Shown here: positions 27,195-36,203 of the stretch, piece after piece
Layout: each line of letters opens with the position of its first letter
How positions within the stretch are numbered: the first letter of the stretch is position 1
NCBI RefSeq assembly: GCF_000018285.1
Contig: NC_009901.1
Location: forward strand, 4,401,001 to 4,465,000
DNA length: 64,000 nucleotides
Origin: Shewanella pealeana ATCC 700345
Lineage (GTDB): Bacteria; Pseudomonadota; Gammaproteobacteria; Enterobacterales; Shewanellaceae
Direction: 5' to 3'
Made by a program: the position numbers and the translations under genes
The notes under the pieces: model-generated
The model's input: only the letters and a program-made list of their open reading frames with translations
Told to the model about the DNA's origin: nothing
Databases searched by the model: none

Positions 27195-27485
27195 TTAATC
27201 CTTGTTCGCAATTTGGGGAAGTAAAAGCGCTTGACCTTGGGTGACAGCCGTTGCCACTTTTTTACGAGCACTCGCCAATAAATAACCAAAGGTTTGCCGA
27301 GAGATCCCCATTAATGCTGCAGCATCCAGTTGACTCATCTTTTGTACATCCCCAAGATTCAGCGCTTCAAACTCATCAGCTTCTAATTGAATCTTCTCAA
27401 GCTGAGTCGATGGAATGCCATTGGGTTTGAATAAGCTATAGGGCACGCAGCAGCTTAGATGGCGGCACTTCTTGGGTCTAGACAT
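27195..27485 (-). CDS. DUF134 family HTH protein
   Basis: 96 residues. It begins SRPKKCRHLSCCVPYSLFKP with the family's N-terminal cysteines, and holds LEADEFEALNLGDVQKMSQLDAAALMGISRQTFGYLL, a sigma-70 region 4-like helix-turn-helix. DUF134 proteins often neighbour NifX-like proteins, as here; a redox- or metal-responsive regulator is a reasonable guess, but no function is proven. Confidence 0.88.
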   Translation of the reverse strand: MSRPKKCRHLSCCVPYSLFKPNGIPSTQLEKIQLEADEFEALNLGDVQKMSQLDAAALMGISRQTFGYLLASARKKVATAVTQGQALLLPQIANKD

Positions 27486-27557
27486 TAGCAGCTGTTCCCT
27501 GACTATTTTGTTGGAATTAACTCGATATAAGCTATGGCTTGCGCTTTCACATTGTTA

Positions 27558-27630
27558 TGCAGCGAATGACTGCAATACTAGTTATTGGCCTACGCCAGTA
27601 ACTAGTATTATTGAGTATGTATTCGCTGCA
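27558..27630. repeat. Nested 73-bp inverted repeat
   Basis: Outer arms TGCAGCGAAT (27558-27567) / ATTCGCTGCA (27621-27630), 10 bp perfect. Inner arms ATACTAGTTATTGGC (27575-27589) / GCCAGTAACTAGTAT (27594-27608), 15 bp with one mismatch that is G-U tolerant in RNA. No T-run follows on either strand. It lies between the nik operon's end and the DUF134 gene's 5' side. Confidence 0.93.
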
Positions 27631-27727
27631 AACTGAGGTGGGAATCACACTCAAAAATATTCACCAAGCCTAAATAATTGCTTGTTATATAAACATCGGC
27701 TACATAAGGCATAAGATGATTAAATGA

Positions 27728-28324
27728 TTAGCGAGTACACGGCCACTCGATGACTCGATGACAAATAGCGTTGAGCAGGTACTCGTCGTGGGAGATCACC
27801 AAGAGAGCTAAGTTGCGACGCTTGGCACTCGCTAGAAGCTGTTGCCAGAATTGGGCTTGAGTCACCATGTCCAGATGAGCGGTCACTTCATCACAGATCA
27901 AATACTCAGTGGTCGGCACTAGCGCCCTAATCAAGTTAAATCGCTGCAACTGCCCACCAGATAACTGATTCGGGCGTCTCGTTAACCAGCTCTGCTCTAG
28001 ACCATATTCTTGCAACAAAGCTAGATAACCATCACCTCTCCAGCTCTCGTTGAGCGATGCCTTTAATGTTAGCCGTGGATTAAAGGCAAACTCACTCTGC
28101 TGAATAAGCCATTGCACCGGGTTAGCTTGGTTAGGCAAGATTGTAGGCAGTTCTAGGCGCTCGGCATCGGCCTTAACCATACCCGCAAGTACACTCGCTA
28201 ACGATGACTTACCCACTCCGCTAGGGCCCGATAGACCCAGCACTTCTCCAGACTGTAAGCTGAGATCGGGAAATGCGATCTTTTGCTCCCCGCGCCGTAA
28301 ACAAGCATTACGCAGCGTTAGCAT
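27728..28324 (-). CDS. nikE: Nickel ABC transporter ATP-binding protein, NikE-like (short)
   Basis: 198 residues, clearly shorter than E. coli NikE (about 268), but all ATPase motifs are present: Walker A GPSGVGKSS, signature LSGGQLQRFNL, Walker B YLICDEVTAHLD, and the switch His in VISHDEY. The C-terminal oligopeptide-transporter extension is missing. The start overlaps nikD by 17 bp, and it is last in the operon. The assignment to nickel rests on context (NikR, NikA-like protein); the ATPases alone could serve any peptide/nickel system. Confidence 0.85.
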   Translation of the reverse strand: MLTLRNACLRRGEQKIAFPDLSLQSGEVLGLSGPSGVGKSSLASVLAGMVKADAERLELPTILPNQANPVQWLIQQSEFAFNPRLTLKASLNESWRGDGYLALLQEYGLEQSWLTRRPNQLSGGQLQRFNLIRALVPTTEYLICDEVTAHLDMVTQAQFWQQLLASAKRRNLALLVISHDEYLLNAICHRVIEWPCTR

Positions 28325-29015
28325 CTGTTACTCCCCAATGCTCCGGCAGCGCCGCCCATAAGCTTCTTGTATAGCTATGGCACGCTCCGCTGCGGATATT
28401 GGCACTAGTCGTTATCTCAACCAATTTGCCTTCTCTCAGCACTAAGATGCGATCCGCCACAGTAAGAAGCTGCCTTAAGTTATGACTAATCACCATCACA
28501 GCAACCCTTTCATTACGTGCTAAGTGACTTAGATGTTGGTAGATCCCTGCGGCCGCAGGTGTATCAAGACCACAACAAGGCTCATCGGCGATCATTATTT
28601 CACTGGCCTGCCAGCAAGCCTGGGCCAGCAGTGCACGCTTAGCCATGCCCCCTGATAGTTGATGCCGATAGCAACGAGTAATATCGGCTGCCAACGCAAA
28701 GGGCTTTTTGCGTGTCGCCCCTATAGGCACTCGACTTAAGACGTAACTTAGCTGGGAGGAGATCCGCCTTAAGGGATCGAGTACTGACGCCGACTGCGCC
28801 GCCAATACTCGTCTGTCCCCGCTCTTGTGCAACACTTGCCCCGTTAAATTAAATCCACTTGGCACTTGCCCTAATAACGCTTGTGCCAGCAGGCTCTTGC
28901 CGCTGCCACTGGCGCCCACCACCCCAAGCACTTCGCCCTTAGCGACCGAGAAGCTCAAGGGGGATAATAAACAGATATCGTTCGATGCAATACTGAGTCT
29001 ATCGACGGTCAGCAT
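28308..29015 (-). CDS. nikD: Nickel ABC transporter ATP-binding protein, NikD-like
   Basis: 235 residues. Walker A GASGSGKSL, signature LSGGMAKRALLAQA, Walker B IMIADEPCCGLD, switch His in VISHNLRQ. Overlaps nikC by 7 bp. Would pair with NikE to drive uptake through NikBC in the inner membrane. A little shorter than E. coli NikD (254). Confidence 0.87.
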   Translation of the reverse strand: MLTVDRLSIASNDICLLSPLSFSVAKGEVLGVVGASGSGKSLLAQALLGQVPSGFNLTGQVLHKSGDRRVLAAQSASVLDPLRRISSQLSYVLSRVPIGATRKKPFALAADITRCYRHQLSGGMAKRALLAQACWQASEIMIADEPCCGLDTPAAAGIYQHLSHLARNERVAVMVISHNLRQLLTVADRILVLREGKLVEITTSANIRSGACHSYTRSLWAALPEHWGVTDANAA

Positions 29016-29842
29016 GACGCCTCTCCTTTAACATGAGTCTGCGGCCCCTGGCGCAGCGCGACTAACAAACGCTGGGCAATAAAAGACAGCAGCAATAAGC
29101 AAACGAGTAGCATTAGCCCCGGGCATACACCCAGCCACCAATGACCAGTTAACACATACTGGCTGGCCTGCGCTAACAGCGCCCCCATAGAGGGATTATC
29201 AGGATTTAACCCAAAGCCTAAAAAGGTTAAGGCTGCCATATGAGTCAATGCATGGGGAAATAACAGTAAGCCGCCAATCCACCATTGAGGCAGAATATGC
29301 GGCAGCATATGTGTTCGTAGTCGCTGCCATGGCTTGCAGCCAAACTGCTCAGCGAGGCGGTAGTAGGGGGTCGATTGCACTTGCTGCATCTCGAAACGCA
29401 GCAGCCGCGTGAGCTTTGGCCAGTGGCTCAGGGCAATGGCGATCACTAAGCCCCCCTCTGCACCACCAAACACTAGCGAAAATAAGATCAGTAGCAGCAG
29501 GTGCGGCAGCGACATAAACAGATCCACCAGCAAGTCGACCACCCAACGGCAATAGGGGTGCAACATGGCAAACATCGCCATTGCCAGTGACAAAAGGCTA
29601 CTCATCAGCACGGCAAGGCCCCCCACATAAATGCTCTGCGCCAGTGCCTGTAAGCTGCGGCTAAACAGATCTCGCCCTAGCCAGTCAGTGCCAAAGGGGT
29701 AAGCTATCGAGGGAGCCTGGTATTTATTGAGAAGGTTGAGTTCATCCCCCAACCAAGGCCAGAAAAAGGCTAATATCACTAAGCTTAACAAGCTGAGACT
29801 AGCCAAGATAAAACTCGGTTGGCGTAGGGCTTTATACATCAT
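29009..29842 (-). CDS. nikC: Nickel ABC transporter permease, NikC-like
   Basis: 277 residues with about six membrane segments. The family starting motif YPFGTDWLGRDLFSR is near residue 50, and the permease coupling loop occurs as EQFGCKPWQRLRTHMLPHILP. Overlaps nikB by 11 bp (second ATG 3 bp further). Together with NikB it forms the membrane channel. Confidence 0.9.
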   Translation of the reverse strand: MMYKALRQPSFILASLSLLSLVILAFFWPWLGDELNLLNKYQAPSIAYPFGTDWLGRDLFSRSLQALAQSIYVGGLAVLMSSLLSLAMAMFAMLHPYCRWVVDLLVDLFMSLPHLLLLILFSLVFGGAEGGLVIAIALSHWPKLTRLLRFEMQQVQSTPYYRLAEQFGCKPWQRLRTHMLPHILPQWWIGGLLLFPHALTHMAALTFLGFGLNPDNPSMGALLAQASQYVLTGHWWLGVCPGLMLLVCLLLLSFIAQRLLVALRQGPQTHVKGEASC

Positions 29843-30809
29843 TAGCCTCTAGCATAAAATAACCTGACAGTAGGTTAGCGATCAGGTTGCCACTAAATAC
29901 CAATAGCGCAGATATTAACGTGCAGCCCATTAATAAAGCCGTATCGCTAGCCAATCCCGCTTTCACAATACCAGCCCCGAGCCCTGGAAAGCTAAATACC
30001 GTCTCGGCAATCAAGGAGCCGCCAAACAACTCAGCGATGGTGGCAAACTGCAAGATAATCGCAGGCAGCAGACTATTGCGGATCACATGAAACAACACCA
30101 CTCTAGATAAGCTATCGCCATGGGCTAAGGAGTACTGCACATAATCTGACTGCAATACATCGATCACCTTCTCCCGAGTATGCAGCATGATCGGCGCCAT
30201 GCTCACAAGGGTCAATGTCGCGACGGGCAACATCAGGTGTAGCACCATGCTGCCTAACGACTGATCCATAAAGGTCATGCCGATCGGGGCGGCACAGCAA
30301 ACGGGTGTCAGGCTAAGGCCGATTGAAAATAGGCTGATAAGCAGCATAGCTAGCCAGAACGACGGCATACAGACCATCAACCATGCCAGCTTTTGAATGA
30401 TGCGATCTAACCAACCGCCGCGATAAATAGCCGCGACTAAGCCAAGCAGATAGCCGAAAACTAATGAGCAGATCCAGCTTAAGCCAATCAATAGCAGTGA
30501 TAACGGTAACTGCTCTGCAATCACACTCGACACGGGTTGCTGATAGAGGCTTGAGTAACCAAGCTCCCCCTGCATTAAACCCGAAAGCCAATGCATCAAA
30601 CGCTCACCGACACTTTGATCCAACGCCAACTGGCTCACTAACAGGGATTTTTGCGCTTCTGAGACGGCAAAAACATTGCCGCCAAGATAGGCATTAATCG
30701 GATCCAGTGGCGACCAACTTAGCAAAACATAGGCAAACACGACAACGAGAAAGAGCAGCAACAGCAAACGCAGGCCGGTGTGCAATATCGAGGAGGATAA
30801 GTTGCTCAT
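29832..30809 (-). CDS. nikB: Nickel ABC transporter permease, NikB-like
   Basis: 325 residues from the ATG at 30809, which overlaps the nikA stop as ATGA; an upstream GTG/TTG extension to 30833 is possible but less likely. About six membrane segments, the dipeptide/nickel permease N-terminal motif WSPLDPINAYLGG, and the coupling loop YSLAHGDSLSRVVLFHVIRNSLLPAI. Forms the transmembrane pore with NikC. Confidence 0.9.
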   Translation of the reverse strand: MSNLSSSILHTGLRLLLLLFLVVVFAYVLLSWSPLDPINAYLGGNVFAVSEAQKSLLVSQLALDQSVGERLMHWLSGLMQGELGYSSLYQQPVSSVIAEQLPLSLLLIGLSWICSLVFGYLLGLVAAIYRGGWLDRIIQKLAWLMVCMPSFWLAMLLISLFSIGLSLTPVCCAAPIGMTFMDQSLGSMVLHLMLPVATLTLVSMAPIMLHTREKVIDVLQSDYVQYSLAHGDSLSRVVLFHVIRNSLLPAIILQFATIAELFGGSLIAETVFSFPGLGAGIVKAGLASDTALLMGCTLISALLVFSGNLIANLLSGYFMLEANDV

Positions 30810-32338
30810 CGACTCGGACACTGCCAACGCCACTGCTCGATATTATTGGCAAGCGGCCAACCATGTCCGTGGGCCTCGATGCCTGGTTTGGCAAGATCTA
30901 GGCATTCATTCGCCGCATAGAGGTGCTTTAAATTGACTAACCAAGTCCAAGGGCGATCTGCCGCGATCAAGGCTTGTGCCTGTTGCCAATAGGGTAATGA
31001 TTCAGACCATGACGCTGCCGCCTGAGCGCTATCTAGTGCCCTATCGACCTCTGGGTTGCTATAGTAACCCGAGTTGAAATAGCCTTTGCCCCGACTCGCA
31101 CTATGATAAACAGCCCTGACCTCGGTGGCACTGTGGCTACCAAAGCCTAACAGTACCGGCTGGCGATGCATCTGTAGATAGATCGCTTCCCAGCTCTTAC
31201 CTTCAGGTTTTATCTCTATGCCTAACGGCTTAACCATCTGCGCGACCGCCAGCGCCAGCTGTTGACGCACAGTGTCACCCGCGAGGTAATAGAGGGTCAT
31301 GCTGGCCGCCACCCCATCACGATAACGTCGCCCTTGTTTAACCTGCCAACCGTTTTGTTCGAGTAGCCGCTTAGCCGCAGCGAGATCTGGTTGGCTCGAT
31401 TGTGTCTGTGCAGGCCCCCAAGGTAAACCATCGGCTATCGAATAGGCTGGAGTGGCAAAACCGTCGAGCAACTGCTGCACCAACACATCACGATCGACAG
31501 CCATATCCACAGCTTGACGGATCGCCGCATCGGATGTGACATCGTTGCCTATGTTATCTGCTTGAGTTGCCACCATGGGCCAAGCGATACCACGGTTATC
31601 GACGCTATCTATGCTCCACAGCTTGTAGCCCGGCGGTAATATCTTGGCGTAACGCGGTGCGATCGCAGCAAGATCTAACTGGCCAGAACGCAACCTTGCA
31701 TAACGGCTATCCTCATCACTAAAGGTCACTATGACCTTAGAAAACTCAGGCTTTTGTCCGTAATAGTAAGGGTTCGGCTCCATGATAAGCTGCTGGTTTC
31801 TATCCCAGCGCACAAACGCTAGCGGCCCTGAACCAATAGGCTTTAGGCCATATTGAGCGCCATAGCTCGCCTTGGGAACGATAGCTAAATTAACCAAGTT
31901 ATCAATAAAGGTAATGTCGGCCTGTTTAAGATAGAACTCAACACTGTAGTCCCCCTTGATCTCAACCCGTTCGAGCTGAGTTAAGTCATGCAACGAGGCA
32001 CTTTGCTTGGCAGTATCGAAGCTAAATTTCACGTCGCTTGCGGTTAACCCAGTGCCGTCATTAAACTTAACTCCTTGGCGAAGATCGACAGACCAGACAA
32101 GGCGATCATCACTGAGGCGCCATCGCAGCGCAAGATCGCTCACCAAGGCTAAGGCGTTATCGCGTTTTATCAGGGTCGACTGAAACAATGGTCGATTATA
32201 TTTACCCCAGCCATAAATAGGATCGAAACCCGTTTCAGGCTCGGCGCCTAAGGCAAGTGTCAGCACTTTATCTGTGCTGGCAACACTCGGTAGGGGCAAT
32301 AAAGAGATAGATAGAATGAATAGGATTAACGACTTCAC
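30806..32338 (-). CDS. nikA: Nickel-binding periplasmic protein, NikA-like
   Basis: 510 residues with a signal peptide (KSLILFILSISLLPLPSVAS, cleaved near residue 20). It is an SBP family 5 protein: YGWGKYNRPLFQSTLI and the WSVDLRQGVKFNDGTGLTASDV segment are typical of NikA/DppA-like binders. First gene of the operon and divergent from nikR, the strongest reason to call nickel. In facultative anaerobes such uptake feeds [NiFe]-hydrogenase; no hydrogenase genes lie in this window. Confidence 0.87.
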   Translation of the reverse strand: MKSLILFILSISLLPLPSVASTDKVLTLALGAEPETGFDPIYGWGKYNRPLFQSTLIKRDNALALVSDLALRWRLSDDRLVWSVDLRQGVKFNDGTGLTASDVKFSFDTAKQSASLHDLTQLERVEIKGDYSVEFYLKQADITFIDNLVNLAIVPKASYGAQYGLKPIGSGPLAFVRWDRNQQLIMEPNPYYYGQKPEFSKVIVTFSDEDSRYARLRSGQLDLAAIAPRYAKILPPGYKLWSIDSVDNRGIAWPMVATQADNIGNDVTSDAAIRQAVDMAVDRDVLVQQLLDGFATPAYSIADGLPWGPAQTQSSQPDLAAAKRLLEQNGWQVKQGRRYRDGVAASMTLYYLAGDTVRQQLALAVAQMVKPLGIEIKPEGKSWEAIYLQMHRQPVLLGFGSHSATEVRAVYHSASRGKGYFNSGYYSNPEVDRALDSAQAAASWSESLPYWQQAQALIAADRPWTWLVNLKHLYAANECLDLAKPGIEAHGHGWPLANNIEQWRWQCPSR

Positions 32339-32360
32339 AAGTTCACCAACAATCCATTGA

Positions 32361-32387
32361 GTAATACTATTTTTAGAATCGTCACAC
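32361..32387 (-). promoter_or_regulatory. Weak NikR-box candidate
   Basis: Minus strand GTGTGAC...TATTAC resembles the E. coli NikR operator (GTATGA-N16-TCATAC) in the left half only, and the spacing is one base short. It lies 23 bp before nikA, where repression would act. Confidence 0.25.
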
Positions 32388-32440
32388 TACACCCAATTGT
32401 TTAGTAAAACAGCTCCTCAACAAAACTAAATACAGCATCG

Positions 32441-32454
32441 TTGACCTAGATCAG
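32441..32454. promoter_or_regulatory. FNR-like site between nikA and nikR
   Basis: TTGAC-CTAG-ATCAG matches the FNR consensus TTGAT-N4-ATCAA at 8 of 10 positions. It is 103 bp before the nikA start and 71 bp before nikR. Anaerobic activation of nik by FNR is known in E. coli, which makes the site sensible here. Confidence 0.5.
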
Positions 32455-32524
32455 TTTTCAAACAGTGCATCTTGATTACATCTATAAGATACTCAAAGTA
32501 ATTAAGTTTTTAGGAATTTACCCT

Positions 32525-32935
32525 ATGTCTAACGACACGATTCGCTTCACTGTTTCTATGCCAAAGTCTCAATTTGATGAGATTGAACAAGATCTATTAC
32601 AACGAGGCTATCAATCCCGCTCTGAGTATATTCGCGACCTGTTCAGAGACCGCTTAGTCGATAAGCAATGGAACGAGAGTAAAGAGGATGTGGTCGGGGT
32701 ACTGACACTCATCTTCGATCACCATCAACGCGGCCTGAGTGAGAAACTGATCGATATCCAGCATAACCATTTAGTACATGTCTTGTGTAGCACCCATGTA
32801 CATGTCGACCACCATAACTGCCTAGAGACCATTATCATCAAGGGGCAAGCGGTCGAGCTTAACGCCATTGTGAATCGAATAGCGGCACTGAAAGGAGTCA
32901 AGGTCGCACGCTTAAGCCGCGCGGGAGTGGTATAG
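32525..32935 (+). CDS. nikR: Nickel-responsive regulator NikR
   Basis: 136 residues from the ATG at 32525 (M-S-N-D-T-I-R-F-T-V), the usual start, preceded by TAGGA; a start 60 bp upstream is unlikely. The ribbon-helix-helix DNA-binding domain is about 5-50 (IRFTVSMPKSQFDEIEQDL). The ACT-like metal domain holds His80, His91, His93 and Cys99, which match E. coli His76, His87, His89 and Cys95 in order and spacing. Represses nickel uptake when Ni is enough. Divergent from nikA. Confidence 0.96.
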   Translation: MSNDTIRFTVSMPKSQFDEIEQDLLQRGYQSRSEYIRDLFRDRLVDKQWNESKEDVVGVLTLIFDHHQRGLSEKLIDIQHNHLVHVLCSTHVHVDHHNCLETIIIKGQAVELNAIVNRIAALKGVKVARLSRAGVV

Positions 32936-33119
32936 TCTAACGAAAATCCCGCTACTTTTGCGATCGACACGGCAGTTTAGTATGTTGGACATTGGCAAAA
33001 TATGGACCTTAATCCAACAGCCTACAACTGGCGGGTTTCACATTACCCATAGCTCAATAGCCCGCATACTTCACACCTAGTAAGTATCGCTTTCTATTGG
33101 GTGCAACTAAGGCAATACA

Positions 33120-33788
33120 GTGATTTCTAGACTTCCTAAATGGGTTGAGTATGGCGCGTTTATTCTGGCTTTTACGGCGGGTAGCGTGAATGCAATCGGC
33201 TTGCTAGGCTTTGAGCATCAATCAGTCTCTCACCTCTCAGGCACGGCAACCTTAGTCGGCACTCAGCTTTTAAGTTCCTCACCCACTGTTCTGTTTCATC
33301 TTATGGGGATCTTAGTCAGCTTTATGTTTGGTGCCACGATTTCTGGCGCCTTTCTATCAGGCAGTAGCCTCAAGCTAGGGCGCCATTACGACACCTTGCT
33401 GCTTATCGAGGCGGGCTTGTTGCTGTTTGCCATCGATCTGCTGCAAGATGGCACCTACTATGGTCACTACATGGCATCGGCGGCTTGCGGCTTGCAAAAC
33501 GCACTGGCAACCACCTATAGCGGCGCTATCGTACGTACTACCCACGTTACCGGCATTTTCACTGACTTAGGTATCATGTTAGGTGGTATCTTGAAGGGGG
33601 AAAAATTTGATAAGCGTAAGGCCGTACTGTTTATGCTTATCATCGCAGGTTTTATCTCTGGCGGCGCCTTAGGTGCTTACCTGTTTGCTAAGCTGCAATT
33701 CTTTGCCCTACTCGCCCCCGCCGCCATCTGTATAGCACTGGCGATGAGCTACCGATTTTATAAAGCATTAAATCGCCCGAAGCCCTAA
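33120..33788 (+). CDS. DUF1275 (YoaK-like) membrane protein
   Basis: 222 residues from a GTG start. Six or more hydrophobic segments. The family pattern FTAGSVNAIGLLGF near the start and CGLQNALATTYSGAIVRTTHVTGIFTDLGIMLG in the middle are diagnostic of DUF1275. Function unknown; located after nikR by 184 bp and ended by a bidirectional terminator. Confidence 0.88.
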   Translation: MISRLPKWVEYGAFILAFTAGSVNAIGLLGFEHQSVSHLSGTATLVGTQLLSSSPTVLFHLMGILVSFMFGATISGAFLSGSSLKLGRHYDTLLLIEAGLLLFAIDLLQDGTYYGHYMASAACGLQNALATTYSGAIVRTTHVTGIFTDLGIMLGGILKGEKFDKRKAVLFMLIIAGFISGGALGAYLFAKLQFFALLAPAAICIALAMSYRFYKALNRPKP

Positions 33789-33809
33789 AATCATTATCAA
33801 TAGATACTA

Positions 33810-33832
33810 AAAAAGCGCCTAAAGCGCTTTTT
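33810..33832. terminator. Bidirectional terminator between DUF1275 and ppi genes
   Basis: AAAAAGCGC / GCGCTTTTT with a 5-nt loop, T-rich on both strands. Confidence 0.9.
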
Positions 33833-33860
33833 AAATATCTAAGATAAGCCACTCTATCGA

Positions 33861-34361
33861 CTAACAGATGGTGACTTTTTCGATGATGATAGTTTCTCTT
33901 GGTACATCATCATGGTCGCCTTTAGAGGTCGTTTTCGCGCGGCCAATCTTAGTGACCACATCCATACCTTTAGTGACTTGACCAAATACCGCATAACCCC
34001 AGCCCGCATTGGTCGTTGCGGTATGATCTAAAAAGTTATTGTCGGCTAAGTTGATAAAAAATTGCCCGGTAGCAGAATGCGGCGCATCGGTGCGCGCCAT
34101 GGCGATACTGCCACGCACATTCTTAAGGCCTCGATTAGCTTCGTTAACGATAGCCGCTCGAGTCGGCTTCTCTTCCATCTCAGCAGTAAAACCGCCACCT
34201 TGGATCATAAAACCTTTTATGACGCGATGAAAAATCGTGCCCTCAAAAAAGCCATCTTGGCAGTACTTGATAAAGTTCTTAGCGCTAACTGGCGCCTTTT
34301 CCAGATCGAGTTCAATCTCGATATCACCTAAATTGGTAGTAAAAATAATCATAGTACTCAC
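33861..34361 (-). CDS. ppiB: Cyclophilin-type peptidylprolyl isomerase
   Basis: 166 residues, the length of cytoplasmic PpiB, with no signal peptide. Typical motifs: [17 protein letters not shown] (catalytic Arg), [21 protein letters not shown], and [12 protein letters not shown]. Catalyses prolyl cis/trans isomerisation during protein folding. Two in-frame Met codons (34361, 34352); the first is kept. Confidence 0.94.
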   Translation of the reverse strand: MSTMIIFTTNLGDIEIELDLEKAPVSAKNFIKYCQDGFFEGTIFHRVIKGFMIQGGGFTAEMEEKPTRAAIVNEANRGLKNVRGSIAMARTDAPHSATGQFFINLADNNFLDHTATTNAGWGYAVFGQVTKGMDVVTKIGRAKTTSKGDHDDVPRETIIIEKVTIC

Positions 34362-34712
34362 ACTCTCATCATGCGCTTAATGCGGCCAAGGCAACATTTT
34401 ACTCTTAGTTAAGAGGAAAATATATTGTTAGCTCACCCGCTAGTTTCTTAGACACTAAAACCCTATTTCAAAGCCATATAAACAGATAACACGAAAAATA
34501 CACATTAAACGTCAAAAAAATGACTCTAGCGTTGATAAATAAGGATTTTTGTCAGAAACCACCAAACTCAAGTGTGGTGATAATCACGTTATAATCCAAG
34601 ATAAACCGATAAAATCAAACCTAGCAAACCGCTTTAACCACCAACAAACAAAAATATAAAATAATAAATATAAATCATTATTTAAAAACATAAAAAATAA
34701 CAAGGAAAAACA
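34362..34712. other. Intergenic region with CRP-like site
   Basis: 351 bp, AT-rich toward the Tat-PLP gene. TGTGG-TGATAA-TCACG at 34573-34588 matches the CRP consensus TGTGA-N6-TCACA at 8 of 10 positions. AAGGAAA gives the ribosome site. No RNA gene seen. Confidence 0.4.
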
Positions 34713-36098
34713 ATGAACCACAAACCTGAAGCCAACTTGGCTAACGCTGGACGTCGAGGCTTTTTAAAGACAACCACTGGCGTTGCACTTGCTGCTGTCG
34801 GAACAAGTTTACTGCCAGCCACTGCACATGCGAGCAGTGACAATCATATTGAGCCTTTCCATGGTCATGGCTCTGGCCAGGGCTTCTGGAACAAGGTTCG
34901 CAATGAATTTATCCTAAACAAGCGCACTACCTACATGAACATTGGTACTGCTGGCACCATGCCAAAGCGTGTCTTAAAAGACTATAACCGCACCAATGAA
35001 CAGATCTCTATTAATCCTTGGAACAGCAATATTCCAACTTTAGATTATGCCAAGCAGATAGCTCCAAGCTTCGGTGCCGATGAGCACGAATTAGTGCTAT
35101 GTCGTAACACTACCGATGGCTTATGTACCATTATCAACGGCCTACAGTTTGAGTACGGCGACATCATCTTAACCACTAACCACGAACACCACGGTGTCAC
35201 TACACCACTAAAGCATGTAGCACAGCGCTATGGCGCCGAAGTGATCGAGTTGGCTCTACCTGTTTACACGCCAAATAATGAAGTAAGCAGTGATGATTTC
35301 GTGCAGGTCTTTAACGATGCGGTAAGCCAATATGGCAATCGCGTACGCTTGATGGTGTTCTCTCACGTGACGTTCACCACTGGTACCACGCTTCCAGCTA
35401 AGCGTATCTGCCAAGAGGTCGCCATTCCAAATGGTATCATTACCTTAGTCGATGGTGCGCATACTCCCGGTATGTTCAACCTAGATTTCCATGATATCGA
35501 TTGTGACTTCTACTCAGGTGCAGGCCACAAGTGGCAATGTGGTCCTGGTGCTACAGGCTTCCTATACGTACGTGATAACGCTAATCGTCTATTCGAATTC
35601 TGGAGCGATCGCGAAACACCGCTATGGTTTATCAACACCTCATCATCGGCTGCAGAAGTACAGACTAAGCTGCAATCTGTTGGCCAGGATAACTACCCAG
35701 CCAAACGCGCTCTAGCAGATGCTTGCGCACTTTGGGATGAGATTGGTCGTGATGCAATTGAAGAGCGCATTCTAGATTTAAGCGCACTATGTAAGAAACA
35801 ACTAGCCAAGAAATTCCCTGAGGCGATGATCTTTGCTCCTAATATTCGTGAGCTATCTAGCGGCCTAACTACCTTCAACCCATTCGACGATCTAAATGAT
35901 GGCGAGCTACTGACAGAGTTCCGCGACCGTTTACATGAAGAGTATGGCTACATAGTTAGAACCACCTCTTTCTACTTAGATCAGTACGATACGGTTAAGA
36001 CTTACTCTCTACGCATTTCGACTCACCTTTTCCATGATGAAGATGATGTTAAGGGTCTAGTCAAAGCGATGAAGCAACTGCATCGTGAAATGAGATAA
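34713..36098 (+). CDS. Tat-exported class V aminotransferase-fold PLP enzyme
   Basis: 461 residues. The N-terminus has a twin-arginine signal (GRRGFLK, then TGVALAAVGTSLLPATAHA), so it is exported folded. The PLP fold is class V (isopenicillin-N epimerase/cysteine desulfurase-like): LVLCRNTTDGL, NHEHHG, LVDGAHTPG with the cofactor Asp, and the PLP-binding Lys273 in SGAGHKWQCGPGATG. Substrate unknown; periplasmic racemase, lyase or desulfurase activity are all possible. It stands alone, with a CRP-like site upstream and a strong terminator after it. Confidence 0.88.
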   Translation: MNHKPEANLANAGRRGFLKTTTGVALAAVGTSLLPATAHASSDNHIEPFHGHGSGQGFWNKVRNEFILNKRTTYMNIGTAGTMPKRVLKDYNRTNEQISINPWNSNIPTLDYAKQIAPSFGADEHELVLCRNTTDGLCTIINGLQFEYGDIILTTNHEHHGVTTPLKHVAQRYGAEVIELALPVYTPNNEVSSDDFVQVFNDAVSQYGNRVRLMVFSHVTFTTGTTLPAKRICQEVAIPNGIITLVDGAHTPGMFNLDFHDIDCDFYSGAGHKWQCGPGATGFLYVRDNANRLFEFWSDRETPLWFINTSSSAAEVQTKLQSVGQDNYPAKRALADACALWDEIGRDAIEERILDLSALCKKQLAKKFPEAMIFAPNIRELSSGLTTFNPFDDLNDGELLTEFRDRLHEEYGYIVRTTSFYLDQYDTVKTYSLRISTHLFHDEDDVKGLVKAMKQLHREMR

Positions 36099-36121
36099 GC
36101 CATAAAATAAGCACCAATAGA

Positions 36122-36168
36122 AACGGCCCAGTTGTTATGATTTAAATAACAACCTGGGCCGTTTTTTT
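36122..36168. terminator. Strong terminator after the Tat-PLP gene
   Basis: About 17-bp stem AACGGCCCAG...CTGGGCCGTT with one bulge, then TTTTTTT on the plus strand. It also sits beyond the convergent GGDEF-EAL gene. Confidence 0.92.
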
Positions 36169-36203
36169 ATCTTGAAATCGAGCAAAAATGCTTACAAATA
36201 TCA

